A DNA stretch of 64,000 nt from Maricaulis parjimensis. Its GTDB lineage: Bacteria > Pseudomonadota > Alphaproteobacteria > Caulobacterales > Maricaulaceae. The stretch's first letter is position 1. Every line of letters starts with the position of its first letter. The DNA lies in assembly GCF_016817355.1 (NCBI RefSeq), contig NZ_JADOTT010000001.1:313094-377093 (forward strand), read 5' to 3'. Positions 24,337-33,597 of this stretch are shown one piece after another. Position numbers and translations under genes: made by a program. The notes under the pieces are model-generated. The model worked only from the letters and a program-made list of their open reading frames with translations. It was not told the origin of the DNA and searched no databases.

Positions 24337-25656
24337 ATGCCGAAACTCCATTTTCTTACAGCAACTTGCCTTGCTGGACTTACCGCATTTGCCAGCACCA
24401 CGGCCTGCGCCCAGACGCGGATAGACCACGACGAACGCGCCAATGCTGTACTCTCGCTCGCACAGATCGTGGAAGATGAATATTTTGACGCCGAGCGCGC
24501 CGGCAGTCTGGCCGCCGAGATGCGGACTGCATTGGAAGCCGGCGAGTTCGACTCGATCCGCGACGCCGAAACACTTGCGCAGCAACTGACGGCCCGCCTT
24601 CACGAAGCCGATCGCCACTTTTCCGTGCGATATGTCGGCGAACGTCCCGAACGCGTCGCACCTGAAACCAGTACGCAGCCGACACCTGCAGACCCGTGGG
24701 CCAGCCTGCGCCGGCAGAATTTCGGCTTTGTTGAAACCTCCATCCTGCCCGGAAATCTGGGCTATATCCGGCTGGACCAATTTGCACCAATCGAACCGGC
24801 GCGGGATACGGCAACGGCCGTTCTGGACTTTGTCTCCAACGCGGACGCCGTCATTTTTGACCTGCGGCAGAATGGTGGTGGCGCCCCTTCAATGGTGCAA
24901 TTCCTGATCAGCCATTTCCTGTCAGCCCAGGATCCAGTGATCATCAACACTTTCGTGTCCCGGGACTATGAATACCCCAACCAGATGTGGTCGCTGCCGA
25001 GCCACCCTTCTGGCTTCCGCCCGAACGTCCCTGTCTACGTGCTTGTCAGTGGCCGCACCGGATCGGCTGGAGAGGCCTTCCCCTACCATTTGCAAGCCAT
25101 GGAGCGGGCCACGATCATAGGCGAAACCACCTATGGTGCCGGCAATCCGGGCGAGGTCTTCCGGGCCGCAGGTGGTTTCGGCATTTTCGTGTCCACGGGA
25201 TCAGCCCGCAACCCGATCACAATGAGCAATTGGGAAGGCACCGGCGTCACCCCGGATATTGAAATCCCGGCCGAGGATGCACTCGTGGAAGCGCGAATCC
25301 TTGCTTATGAAACCTTACGGGAAACCAGCGATGACCCTCTCATCCGAGAGAACCTGGAGTGGGCGGCATCTCAGCTTCGCGCCCTGCAAAACCCACAAGT
25401 TCTCGGCGATGACGAACTCGCGCAATATGTTGGTCAGTTCGGAATTCGCTCATTCTCAGCAGAAAACGGGCAGTTGATCTATACGCGTCAGGGTCGCCCG
25501 CCCGAAGCCTTGCTAGCGCTGGGCGACCATCGCTTTGCATTCCGTGACACAACAGAATTCATGCTGGAATTCCACGTCGACGGATCCGGTGCGGCAGACG
25601 CCGTGGAGATGCAGGTCTCAGATGGGCGGCGCATCCTCATGCCACGGGGTGAATAA
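24337..25656 (+). CDS. Secreted S41-family (C-terminal-processing-like) peptidase
   Basis: The 439-residue protein has a signal peptide (HFLTATCLAGLTAFASTTACAQ). The tail-specific protease core follows: LGYIRLDQFAPIEPARDTATAVLDFVSNADAVIFDLRQNGGGAPSMVQFL, then VYVLVSGRTGSAGEAFPYHLQAMERATIIGETTYGAG. The nucleophile is the Ser in GRTGSAGE. The lysine-containing PDZ arrangement of CtpA is absent, so it belongs to the IRBP/tricorn-type branch. An extra C-terminal domain of about 130 residues is present. The ATG at 24337 follows AGGAGAGGGA. It probably degrades peptides in the periplasm or outside. Confidence 0.88.
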   Translation: MPKLHFLTATCLAGLTAFASTTACAQTRIDHDERANAVLSLAQIVEDEYFDAERAGSLAAEMRTALEAGEFDSIRDAETLAQQLTARLHEADRHFSVRYVGERPERVAPETSTQPTPADPWASLRRQNFGFVETSILPGNLGYIRLDQFAPIEPARDTATAVLDFVSNADAVIFDLRQNGGGAPSMVQFLISHFLSAQDPVIINTFVSRDYEYPNQMWSLPSHPSGFRPNVPVYVLVSGRTGSAGEAFPYHLQAMERATIIGETTYGAGNPGEVFRAAGGFGIFVSTGSARNPITMSNWEGTGVTPDIEIPAEDALVEARILAYETLRETSDDPLIRENLEWAASQLRALQNPQVLGDDELAQYVGQFGIRSFSAENGQLIYTRQGRPPEALLALGDHRFAFRDTTEFMLEFHVDGSGAADAVEMQVSDGRRILMPRGE

Positions 25657-25659
25657 GGT

Positions 25660-26241
25660 CTAGTCCGCTCCGACTATCTCGATGGCAAAAACGCCCCAGA
25701 CCCAGTCGTCATCCGGCATGCCCTGGAGCGCTGGGTCCTGCGCGCGCGGCCAGACCAGCATGGCCGGTCCGAACCCGCCCAGCGGCAGTCCGTTATCATC
25801 CATGCTCACGGCCAGAATGACATCGTGCGTCTCCACACGGCTGCGCTCAATCGTGCGCTGATACCCGTCCAGCGCGGTGACGATGACATCTCCCTCCCCG
25901 CTGCCCGCCAGAGCCAAGACGTCGCGCAGCAAGGGGCCGGAAAATCCATGAAAGGCCGCGCCGGCCGGATAGTCGACCTGCACCTCATGTTGAGGCAGTG
26001 CCAGAAGACTTTCGCGTGACAGTCCCATCGCTGCCTCGAACTGCATGCCGAAATTCGTGAAGAGCGGCTCCGTTTCGGCATCAACCGCGCCGCGGTCGGC
26101 CAGGCGCACATCCCCGAACAGCGTCACCACATCGGCTCCGGCATCCAGGGGGCCGTCAAATGGCGCTGCGTCGCGCGCGCCGCATCCGGCGAGGCAAGCA
26201 CAGCCCAACACAATCGTGATCAAGAACCGGAAATCCATCAT
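25660..26241 (-). CDS. Lipoprotein with oxidoreductase molybdopterin-binding-like fold
   Basis: The 193-residue protein has a lipoprotein signal (LITIVLGCACLAGC, Cys near residue 20). Its body resembles the sulfite-oxidase-type molybdopterin domain (PF00174): SRESLLALPQHEVQVDYPAGAAFHGFSGPLLRDVLALAGSGEGDVIVTALDGYQRTIE, then GGFGPAMLVWPRAQDP. The conserved cysteine that ligates molybdenum in YedY-type enzymes is not evident, so it may not bind the cofactor. The start is ATG-ATG at 26238-26241. It converges on the S41 gene with a 3-bp gap and precedes the FemAB-like gene by 8 bp in reverse order. Confidence 0.75.
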   Translation of the reverse strand: MMDFRFLITIVLGCACLAGCGARDAAPFDGPLDAGADVVTLFGDVRLADRGAVDAETEPLFTNFGMQFEAAMGLSRESLLALPQHEVQVDYPAGAAFHGFSGPLLRDVLALAGSGEGDVIVTALDGYQRTIERSRVETHDVILAVSMDDNGLPLGGFGPAMLVWPRAQDPALQGMPDDDWVWGVFAIEIVGAD

Positions 26242-26249
26242 CCTGCCCC

Positions 26250-27155
26250 TCAGAAATACGTCCCACCCAAGGTGACCAGCTTGCCGCCGATTCCGAGCTT
26301 GAACCGCGCAATGCCAGCACCCGAGACCGTATTCACCCCACCCAGATCCAACTGCTTGACACCACGGGCTTTCAGCCGCTCCAGCGCCCCCCAAAGCAAT
26401 CGATTATGGGCACCCGTTTTCCGGCCAGCCTCATTGGCCCAGCCCATGTGATAAGTCGCAGCGCAGCCATGGATAAGAAACATCATCGCCGCGATTTTCG
26501 TCTTTCCCTCGTCGGCCCGCAGAATGAGGACGCTATTCCTGTCCTGCTTGGCTTCGAGGAATGCGGGGACAAGGCTGGCCGGCGTCGCCCGGTAGCCACG
26601 CGCGGCGCGCTGCCCCTCTTCCGTATCCAGCAACCATCGAAACTGGGCCAGCTTTGCGGAATTCTCCTGCACCTTAAATGCAGATTTCTCAGCGGCATTG
26701 AGACGGTTGCGCCATTTTCCGTCCAGCGCGCCACGCAAGTCCTCAAGCGACCGGCTCAGGTCGATCAGCACGGTCGAATAGCCGGTCATCACCCGTTTCA
26801 TTCGCCCCACTCCCGCCGGCACGGTCTCATCCGGGGTAAGCAGTGTTACGCGGGGCCAGGCCCGATTGACCGCCCCCTTCAGGCGCCGATAGGCCTCGGT
26901 CGCCGTCGCATCCGGCACATCCTCCAACCAAACAGGCCCGCGCGTGCAAAGCGAAACGCCTACCGGGCCAAACCGCCTGGTGGTAAACTGGGCCAAACCC
27001 ACGAGCGCACCATCGTCGATCAATCCGACACGGCGCACATCGGCGCCGAGGGCGCGCAGGGCTTCTCCATAACTCCAGTCCTGCTGCAAGGCCGCCGGCG
27101 TCTGCGCGAGCGCTGCATCCCAGACCGGACGAGGGATTTCGGGGTCGAGTTTCAT
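26250..27155 (-). CDS. FemAB/GNAT-like N-acyltransferase, possibly HfsK-like
   Basis: The 301-residue protein has the two-lobed GNAT pattern of FemAB-type transferases: WSYGEALRALGADVRRVGLIDDGALVGLAQF in the first half, and AAMMFLIHGCAATYHMGWANEAGRKTGAHNRLLWGALERLKARGVKQLDLGGVN in the second. The motif GAHNRLLWGALERLKARGVKQLDLGG is typical of peptidoglycan-bridge or polysaccharide N-acyltransferases (FemX, and HfsK of the Caulobacter holdfast). It lies at the edge of the exopolysaccharide locus, downstream of wzc on the same strand, so polymer N-acylation is a reasonable guess. The ATG at 27155 fits the family N-terminus. Confidence 0.75.
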   Translation of the reverse strand: MKLDPEIPRPVWDAALAQTPAALQQDWSYGEALRALGADVRRVGLIDDGALVGLAQFTTRRFGPVGVSLCTRGPVWLEDVPDATATEAYRRLKGAVNRAWPRVTLLTPDETVPAGVGRMKRVMTGYSTVLIDLSRSLEDLRGALDGKWRNRLNAAEKSAFKVQENSAKLAQFRWLLDTEEGQRAARGYRATPASLVPAFLEAKQDRNSVLILRADEGKTKIAAMMFLIHGCAATYHMGWANEAGRKTGAHNRLLWGALERLKARGVKQLDLGGVNTVSGAGIARFKLGIGGKLVTLGGTYF

Positions 27156-27218
27156 CCCGCGAAGGGTTAGGGATGTCGGGCCCGGAAGTCGAGACCTGTC
27201 GGAAACGGAGACGCCCGC

Positions 27219-27401
27219 ATGTTCGCGAAAAAGGCCCAGACGGTGATGGGGCACCGTATTCCTGAACCCCGGCCGACGCTCATGGCGGTCTGGCTGGTGT
27301 TTCTTTATCTCGGCCTGCCCCTTCTTGTGATCACCGGCCTGCTGGACCTGTGCATGCAGCTCTTCTTCGGCATTTGCACCGGGCTGTGGTGCCTCGCCTG
27401 A
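27219..27401 (+). CDS. Small membrane protein (60 residues)
   Basis: The short frame encodes MFAKKAQTVMGHRIPEPRP followed by one long hydrophobic segment (LMAVWLVFLYLGLPLLVITGLLDLCMQLFFGICTGLW). GGAAACGGAGACG upstream is an acceptable ribosome-binding site. It converges on the wzc-like gene and is divergent from the FemAB-like gene. The amphipathic start and hydrophobic body make it look like a real small membrane protein, but without homologues in view this is uncertain. Confidence 0.45.
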   Translation: MFAKKAQTVMGHRIPEPRPTLMAVWLVFLYLGLPLLVITGLLDLCMQLFFGICTGLWCLA

Positions 27402-27413
27402 CCGGCCCAGCCG

Positions 27414-29639
27414 CTACTGGCTGTAGTATTTCTGATAGGCTTGGTAATAGCCATAATAACCACCGCCATAGCCGTAGCGGGCTTGGGCTTTCAGATCGAC
27501 ATTGTTCAGGACAACGCCCAAGACCCGCGCCTTGGCGGCGTCCAGGGCGGACAGCGCCATTCGGCTGAGACTGACAGGTGTTTTGCGCCAGCGCACCGCG
27601 CAGATCGTGGCATCGACCTGACTGACGATCGCCGGTGTGTCCGCAACGGCCAAAACCGGCGCCGTATCAAGCAGAATGAGATCATACTGATCCCGCACAC
27701 TCCGCAGAAGCTCAGCGAATGCGGCGCTGCCAAACACATCCTTGGGCGTGAACTGTGACGCTGAAAGCGGCAGCACATCTAACCCGGTCGCCTCGACATG
27801 CTGGATGGCGTCAGACAGGGCGACATCGCTACTGAGAACCTGCAGCAGGCCCACCTCGGCATCCGGTGCAATTTCCAGCGTCAGCAATCGCCGCCGCAAA
27901 TCGCAATCCATGACCAAAACCCGGCTGTCAGCCAGAGCCGCGATCTGCCCAAGACAGGCCGTTACTGTGGTCTTGCCCTCACCCGGCACGGCCGAGGTGA
28001 CAGCGACGGTCTTGATCGGCGCATCCATGGCATTCAGCCGAATGGCCGAACGGATATTGCGGAAGCTCTCGGCAAAACCGGACAGGGGCTTGTCGGAAAT
28101 ATATTTGGGCGGCGAGACCGTTTTGCGCGACAGCGAACTCATCAAGCCGGACTGGATGCGCGGTACGGACGCGATGTGGGCCTGGCCCAGCTTAAGCTCC
28201 ACATCCCCGCCCGAATGCACGCCCGTGTCGAAAACTTCCAAAAGAGCGACCAGGCCGACGCCAACGAGCGCGCCGAGCACCAGGCCAAGAGCCAGGTTCA
28301 GCAGCACTTTGGGCGAACTGGGCGCACGCGGCTGCGCCGCTGTCGAGACGATGCGCGCATCGGACTCCGTCAGGGATTGTTGTTCGGATGTTTGCTGGAA
28401 GCGGGCCAGAATGCTCTCGAACAGGGTCCGGCTCGCTTCGGCTTCCCGCTCCAATTCACGAAGCCGGACCAGCGCGCTGTAATTCTCGGCCAGCTCGTCA
28501 CGCAGCGTGGCGAGGCTGCTCTCCAGAGAGCGGACGCGCTCGCGGGCAACATCCACATCATTGTCCAGATTGTTCACAATCCTCTGGATCTCCAGATCAA
28601 TCTGTTCAGCCACATCCGCAAGTTCGCGCTCGACCGTCAGAATCTGCGGGTGCCGCGGACCATAGCGGGAGCTCAACTCACCCCGGCGGCGAGAGATCTC
28701 CGCTTGCTGGGACCGCAGGTCACGGATCACGTCAGACCGCAGAACTTCGGAAATGGAGTCGGCACTCGCCCCCCGGTCGAGCTGCTGGCGCAGCGTGCGC
28801 AGACGTGCCTCAGCCTCGGCCAGCTCCGCCCGCTGGAGAACGAGCTGCGCATTGACATCCGTGATCTGCTGTTCGGTCAGCGTCGCACCTTCAGCATCGA
28901 GCAGGCCGGCCTCATTGCGGAATTGCGCGACTGCCGCCTCGCGGGCCCTGACCTGGTCACGCAGCGAGTCGACCCGCTCGTTCAACCACTCATTGGCCCG
29001 CTCCGTGGCCGCATACTTCGCCTCAAGCTGGCTGACGATATACTGGTCGGCATAGGCGTTCGCGATATCCCGGGCCAGCGCCGGCGACTCCGATGTTGCC
29101 GTGATATTGATGACATAGGTGAGACCGGCCCGGCGCACACTGGTCGCCTCAAGAAGCGCGGCCACAGCGCTGTCACGCGCGGCCTCGCCGGTGTCCGGAC
29201 CGGGCGCTGCGTTCGCCGGCACAAGCGCGGAAACCAGGCCTCGGGCAGCACTCTTCAACCGGTCCAACAAGCCGGGAGTGCGGAGGGTTGGGTTGAATTC
29301 CGGGTGAGCGACGAGACCGAGACGGTCCACCACCGCACCGGCGAGTTGTCGGCTGCGCAGGATTTCCACCTCTGTGTCCACCGCCGCAGAGTCCGGTGGC
29401 AGACCGGACATGACCGCTTCGAAATCGATAACCTGCGACTGCCGGACCTCGATCGCGACCTGGGCAGTCGCGGTGTAGCGCGGGGTGAGTTGCAGCGTGA
29501 CCAGGACAACGAGCAGGAAGACCAGCAGGCTGGACGACAGCAATGTCCATAATCTCCGGCGCAGGATCGCAATCAGCGCGCCCAGATCGATCAGGTCGGA
29601 ACCCTGATCAAAAGCCGAAACATCTATGGGTCGGGTCAT
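27414..29639 (-). CDS. wzc: Polysaccharide chain-length/tyrosine autokinase (Wzc-like)
   Basis: The 741-residue protein combines a Wzz-like membrane-anchored domain (segments near residues 30-52 and 470-490), a long coiled coil between them, and a C-terminal BY-kinase: Walker A SAVPGEGKTTVTA (about residue 550), Walker A' VLVMDCDLRRR, and Walker B DLILLDTAPVL. The final residues form a tyrosine cluster (nine Tyr in the last 22 residues). Wzc autophosphorylates this cluster to control polymer length and export through Wza. The ATG start follows a short run of weak ribosome-binding signal. It belongs with the Wza-like gene at 33598. Confidence 0.95.
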   Translation of the reverse strand: MTRPIDVSAFDQGSDLIDLGALIAILRRRLWTLLSSSLLVFLLVVLVTLQLTPRYTATAQVAIEVRQSQVIDFEAVMSGLPPDSAAVDTEVEILRSRQLAGAVVDRLGLVAHPEFNPTLRTPGLLDRLKSAARGLVSALVPANAAPGPDTGEAARDSAVAALLEATSVRRAGLTYVINITATSESPALARDIANAYADQYIVSQLEAKYAATERANEWLNERVDSLRDQVRAREAAVAQFRNEAGLLDAEGATLTEQQITDVNAQLVLQRAELAEAEARLRTLRQQLDRGASADSISEVLRSDVIRDLRSQQAEISRRRGELSSRYGPRHPQILTVERELADVAEQIDLEIQRIVNNLDNDVDVARERVRSLESSLATLRDELAENYSALVRLRELEREAEASRTLFESILARFQQTSEQQSLTESDARIVSTAAQPRAPSSPKVLLNLALGLVLGALVGVGLVALLEVFDTGVHSGGDVELKLGQAHIASVPRIQSGLMSSLSRKTVSPPKYISDKPLSGFAESFRNIRSAIRLNAMDAPIKTVAVTSAVPGEGKTTVTACLGQIAALADSRVLVMDCDLRRRLLTLEIAPDAEVGLLQVLSSDVALSDAIQHVEATGLDVLPLSASQFTPKDVFGSAAFAELLRSVRDQYDLILLDTAPVLAVADTPAIVSQVDATICAVRWRKTPVSLSRMALSALDAAKARVLGVVLNNVDLKAQARYGYGGGYYGYYQAYQKYYSQ

Positions 29640-29718
29640 GACTACACCGGTTCTGCGGCCGATGGCCGGTGCCTCAAAAGCTGAGCCATCAGCAGCCGCG
29701 TTCTGTCTGCTCCGGCCA

Positions 29719-30990
29719 TCACGACCGAAGGACGAGGCTCACAGCAACCACATTCGAGCTGAAATCCTGATTTCCGTCGGCACCGCTCGATTCTTGTTCG
29801 AAATGTGCCACGGAAGCGCGCACACCGGCGTTCCGGTTCACGTACCAGGTTGTTGAGACCGTGGCCGACCAACGCTCATCCTCGCGGTCGATGCCGAAAT
29901 ATTCATCCGTGCCCCAGGTCACGGCCCCGGACACGACGACATTGCGCCGAAGCTCGTGATCCACAGTTGCGCCCAAGGCGGTGCCGAGAAAGCCACCGCT
30001 GCCGGCAACCGCGGCATCATAGACACCCCGGGAAGCCGTGCCGGAGACGGTCGTCAGCTGTGTCGGGAACCAGTCCACCACTACATCCGTGCTGAAGCCA
30101 TCAATGTCGGGCAGGCCGGGATCCTCATAGTCCTGTTCGATATAGCCGACAGCCACACTGCCCCGGGCCACGCCACCGATATCGAAGTCGGCACCAATAT
30201 CCGCGATATATCCCTTGGAGTCCCGCAAGAGCGGCGCCGCCGGCGGCACAAGATCATAGGAACGTTCATTGAACCGCCCGCGGACGAAAACCGAGCTCGC
30301 CGGACTGAGCGCGTAATCACCCCGCACTGTGTAGAGCGTTTCACTCCGGTCCCGGAAATCCTGGTCTGCAACGCCGCCGCCGACCAGAATTCCATCCTGA
30401 TAGTCAAACCCGCTCAATGTGGCGCCGGCCTGAAATTTGGTTCGCCCGAACTCCCTCTCCCCACGCAAGCCGATCTGGTCGGTCGTGTACTGGATCGGCT
30501 CGGCGGCCGTATTGGCTGCACCGGCGCTCGTGCGCGGTTCGGTCAGGTCCGCATAGGACGCATTGGCCTCCAAAAAGGCACCCCGGACGATATCGAGCCG
30601 GCCCAGCGCACTGCCCTGATAATGCCAGACGCTTTCATCGCTGAAGTCCGCATATTCACGGCGCGTTGCGGCGACATTGCCGGACAGGGAGTGTCGGGAC
30701 CAGGTCGTGGACACATCGAGCGCGGGATTGAGAATACCGATGAAGTCACTCTGCTCTGACGCCGAGGCTCCGTAGATATTGTCATTGTACTCCACACCCA
30801 GAGTCAGTGCCGGATTGAAAAGGAAAGCACCTTTCTGAATGCCGTCAGCCGTGTATTCCGGGCGTTCGCGCTCCATCACAGACGTATTGCGGTCGCGCAG
30901 GAACATGCTGTCACCCTGGGCCAGAACCGACCCGGTTCCAACCGCCGTCAACGCCAGAACCAGAACCGCAAGACCAAGCGTTCGCGACAT
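29719..30990 (-). CDS. Outer-membrane beta-barrel protein (BBP2-type), exopolysaccharide-associated
   Basis: The 423-residue protein has a signal peptide (LGLAVLVLALTAVGTGSVLAQG). The rest is made of many amphipathic strands with alternating residues (NPALTLGVEYNDNIYGASASEQSDFIGILNPALDVSTTW, then repeated strand pairs). It ends VVAVSLVLRS, as expected of an outer-membrane barrel. The pattern matches the beta-barrel porin family (PF10082) commonly placed in export loci near Wzc and Wza. It might help the polymer cross the outer membrane. The wzc gene follows after 79 bp on the same strand. Confidence 0.85.
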   Translation of the reverse strand: MSRTLGLAVLVLALTAVGTGSVLAQGDSMFLRDRNTSVMERERPEYTADGIQKGAFLFNPALTLGVEYNDNIYGASASEQSDFIGILNPALDVSTTWSRHSLSGNVAATRREYADFSDESVWHYQGSALGRLDIVRGAFLEANASYADLTEPRTSAGAANTAAEPIQYTTDQIGLRGEREFGRTKFQAGATLSGFDYQDGILVGGGVADQDFRDRSETLYTVRGDYALSPASSVFVRGRFNERSYDLVPPAAPLLRDSKGYIADIGADFDIGGVARGSVAVGYIEQDYEDPGLPDIDGFSTDVVVDWFPTQLTTVSGTASRGVYDAAVAGSGGFLGTALGATVDHELRRNVVVSGAVTWGTDEYFGIDREDERWSATVSTTWYVNRNAGVRASVAHFEQESSGADGNQDFSSNVVAVSLVLRS

Positions 30991-31081
30991 AGACTATCCC
31001 CCAACCTGCCCGATCGGTCCCGCTCCGGAACCAAGATAAACCGCAATGCCCGGGCGCGCCTGAGCAAGCCCGGGCGATACC

Positions 31082-31528
31082 CTAGTAGTCAGATGTTCCA
31101 CCGCCCGGCGTCGATGGAGGCGGAGGCGGATTCGAATTCCCCCCGCCCGAACCACCACTGCCGCCGCTGGAGCCACCCCCGGTATTGCCCCCGGTCGCGG
31201 CACTCGACGTCGCATTGGCGGCCGCAACGACGACCGGATTGGACGCATTGTTTGCGGCGACGACACTCATCGCCTGCGCAACCGTTGCCGGATCGGCACC
31301 CGTGCTCGCAACTGCAGCATCAATGGCTGCCTGGACTTCCGCTTCGGTTGCATCCGCCGGCAGGGCATCAATGGCTGCCTGGACGGCATCAGCCACCTCC
31401 TGAGCAGACGGCCCCTCTTCCTGGAGAGCGGCAGCCGCAGAGGCCGCAGAAACCGGTGCGAAAAATGCGCTCAAGACAGCGGTCGCCGCCAGGGCCGAAC
31501 GCCAGCTCGGCAATTTGAAATTCATCAT
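31082..31528 (-). CDS. Secreted Ala/Gly/Pro-rich low-complexity protein
   Basis: The roughly 148-residue protein has a signal peptide (LPSWRSALAATAVLSAFFAPVSAASA). An alanine-rich helical region follows, in which VQAAIDA-type units repeat with 16-residue spacing. The tail is Gly-Ser-rich, then NPPPPPSTPGGGTSDY. An exact 20-bp repeat lies at 31317-31336 and 31365-31384. The start may be either of two adjacent ATGs. No function can be assigned. Position between the barrel and the ligase gene suggests a structural or matrix role in the exopolysaccharide. Confidence 0.6.
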   Translation of the reverse strand: MMNFKLPSWRSALAATAVLSAFFAPVSAASAAAALQEEGPSAQEVADAVQAAIDALPADATEAEVQAAIDAAVASTGADPATVAQAMSVVAANNASNPVVVAAANATSSAATGGNTGGGSSGGSGGSGGGNSNPPPPPSTPGGGTSDY

Positions 31529-31721
31529 GATCACCACCCTGATAACTCTTGCCCCGCAGGATGTTTCAGCCGCAGCACCCTTGGTTGCCGCAGCGCAAAC
31601 ACCAACTCAAAGAGTAATCGAAGGCCAAAATCGCGACAATCGCCGCACTTGGCTCAGGAGGGCTCAGAAAACTTCCTGATCCGCATCGCGAGTATTCGCT
31701 TGACGCGACGCCATTTGATGA

Positions 31722-32297
31722 TCAATCGCCCGCGTGAGCAGCCTGACTTTCCCAAATGCGGGGCCATTCACGCTGGACCAGACCGGGCCTGACCAGTCGG
31801 GCTTCCCGCAGCACATCCTGCCTCAATGCGTCGGGGACCGAAGGCCAGTAGTGTTCGGCTAAACCCAACCGCCAAAGCATGAATTGCTGATCTGCATAAG
31901 GCATCCTGAGGTAGGATTCTCGTAGGGCGCCAGACGCTCGATCCGTCCAGAAGCCATCGCTTTTTGCATAAGCGAAGGCCAATCTGGCCCAAGAACTGCC
32001 ATCTCTGGTTTCAATTTCAAGCACACGCTCGAGTGCCGAAACGGCGACTTCGGGGCGTTCAGGCATGCCATGCAAGGCATGATCAGCGACCGCCAGAAGC
32101 TCTGGATAGCCCAGGACTCTGAAATTTTCTTGGTCTAGTTGTTGCTGCAATGCAACATTATCGAGGGCGCGTATCCGCCCCGCACGGGCATGAGACAAGG
32201 TCTGCGCTGTCAGCAAACCCATGACCGTGAGGATGGCAGCCATCGAAATGACCCGCCGGATCGGCCCGGATAGTTTGTCCGCTGCATAAGTCCGCAT
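31722..32297 (-). CDS. Membrane-anchored hypothetical protein of the exopolysaccharide locus
   Basis: The 191-residue protein has one N-terminal membrane segment (VISMAAILTVMGLLTAQTL). The periplasmic part is TPR-like, RPEVAVSALERVLEIETRDGSSWARLAFAYAKSDGFWTDRASGALRESYLRMPYADQQFMLWRLGLAEHYWP. It begins 2 bp after the stop of the upstream ligase gene, so it is in the same operon and perhaps a polymerase accessory. The ATG at 32297 was chosen because the frame further upstream is inside the ligase gene. Its base composition is lower in GC than neighbours. Family not recognised. Confidence 0.7.
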   Translation of the reverse strand: MRTYAADKLSGPIRRVISMAAILTVMGLLTAQTLSHARAGRIRALDNVALQQQLDQENFRVLGYPELLAVADHALHGMPERPEVAVSALERVLEIETRDGSSWARLAFAYAKSDGFWTDRASGALRESYLRMPYADQQFMLWRLGLAEHYWPSVPDALRQDVLREARLVRPGLVQREWPRIWESQAAHAGD

Positions 32298-32299
32298 GC

Positions 32300-33583
32300 C
32301 TATCTTCCCTGTCTTCGCCAGAGAATGGCGCGGGCAAGACCGATCAAAAGTGCGAGCAGACCACTCATCGCGGGGATTTCGAGGGCGTAGTCCACCATGC
32401 CATGGGCGGCCACCACGAGCATGATGACCAGAACAGCCCGCAGCTCGGTCCGCTGCCGCCGGCGCATGCGCAAGCCGCGCCGGATCCCTTCCCACAGACC
32501 GCTCCAGACGATCAGCATCGCTACCGTTCCGGCGATACCGGCCTGCAGCCCCCATTGCAGGAGCACATTGTGCGCCGCCCCCTGGAGCTGACGGACCTCC
32601 GCCTGGCTGGCCGTCGCAATCAGATCATTGGTGTAGGCGAAACTTCCCAGCCCGTCTCCAAACACGGGCCTCAGACGCAGAGCCTCCCAATAGGCTGCGA
32701 AGGCCTGAGCGCGATTGCCCATGCCGAGACCGTCCAGATCGAGCCGGGACGCGTAGAGAGTGCCGGACATCATGAAGAGGAGCCCCAGCAGGCATGCGAT
32801 GAGGGGGAAGAGCCAAGGCAGGTTTCGCTGTGAAGGCGGCGCGGCCCCGCCCGATTGCCGCCAGTGCGCCAACCCATCCCAGATCAGCAGCAGGATCACT
32901 CCGGACATTGCGAGGCTTATCCCCGCGCGCGAAGCAGTCAGAAAGAGATCAGAACCGCACAGGATCAGGGTCGAAACCGGTATTATCAGGGTCTTCAACC
33001 TATGCCCGGTGCGATCGCCAGACTGTCGCGAAGGGGGTTTGGCGCGCACAGCGCACAGCAGGCGGGCCATCGCGAGAATGACAAGCGCACCATAGAAGGT
33101 GGCTGCCGTGTTGGCCGAAAGAAAGGGCGTGGACAGGCGGCCTGAATGGTAGGGTTTGGGTTGCCCCCATTGCGTCGTCGTGTCCGTCACGAAATCAAGA
33201 AAGGCAAAGAAGGCCAGGATCGCGCCGAGGACCAGGATGAGGTCAAAGAGCTTTGTGATCACCGCCCGGGTTCGTGCCAGCCTCGGCACCACGAACAGTA
33301 GTGCCAGGGAAAAGGCGAGGGCCGCGAACTCAGGCGCGGCAACGGGCCACCGCCCGGTCCAGACATGAATTCCCGCCACCATCGCGAACACGCAGAAAAG
33401 GGCGGTTTCCGGAAAGGTCGGCACGGGACGGCCGAACAGCAGCACGCCGATGGTCAGAAAAGCCGCAGGCCAGAACAGGGCCAGGCTGGCGAGCGGTTCG
33501 TCCGCGCCGTAGAGAAGCGCAGCAATGGCCACAAGCCAGACCGGAAGCGCGCGCCAAGAATAGGTATGCAGGGCGGTGACCAC
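32300..33583 (-). CDS. O-antigen ligase/polymerase family membrane protein (first of two)
   Basis: The 427-residue protein has about ten membrane segments and a large periplasmic loop, ending in a Wzy_C-type stretch: GNRAQAFAAYWEALRLRPVFGDGLGSFAYTNDLIATASQAEVRQLQGAAHNVLLQWGLQAGIAGTVAML. GDGLGSF and AHNVLLQ are the family hallmarks. It joins repeat units or ligates polymer at the periplasmic side. The start is a GTG at 33581-33583, 14 bp after the Wza-like stop. A second protein of the family lies at 40961. Confidence 0.9.
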   Translation of the reverse strand: MVTALHTYSWRALPVWLVAIAALLYGADEPLASLALFWPAAFLTIGVLLFGRPVPTFPETALFCVFAMVAGIHVWTGRWPVAAPEFAALAFSLALLFVVPRLARTRAVITKLFDLILVLGAILAFFAFLDFVTDTTTQWGQPKPYHSGRLSTPFLSANTAATFYGALVILAMARLLCAVRAKPPSRQSGDRTGHRLKTLIIPVSTLILCGSDLFLTASRAGISLAMSGVILLLIWDGLAHWRQSGGAAPPSQRNLPWLFPLIACLLGLLFMMSGTLYASRLDLDGLGMGNRAQAFAAYWEALRLRPVFGDGLGSFAYTNDLIATASQAEVRQLQGAAHNVLLQWGLQAGIAGTVAMLIVWSGLWEGIRRGLRMRRRQRTELRAVLVIMLVVAAHGMVDYALEIPAMSGLLALLIGLARAILWRRQGR

Positions 33584-33597
33584 GCAATTCGCGGCGA

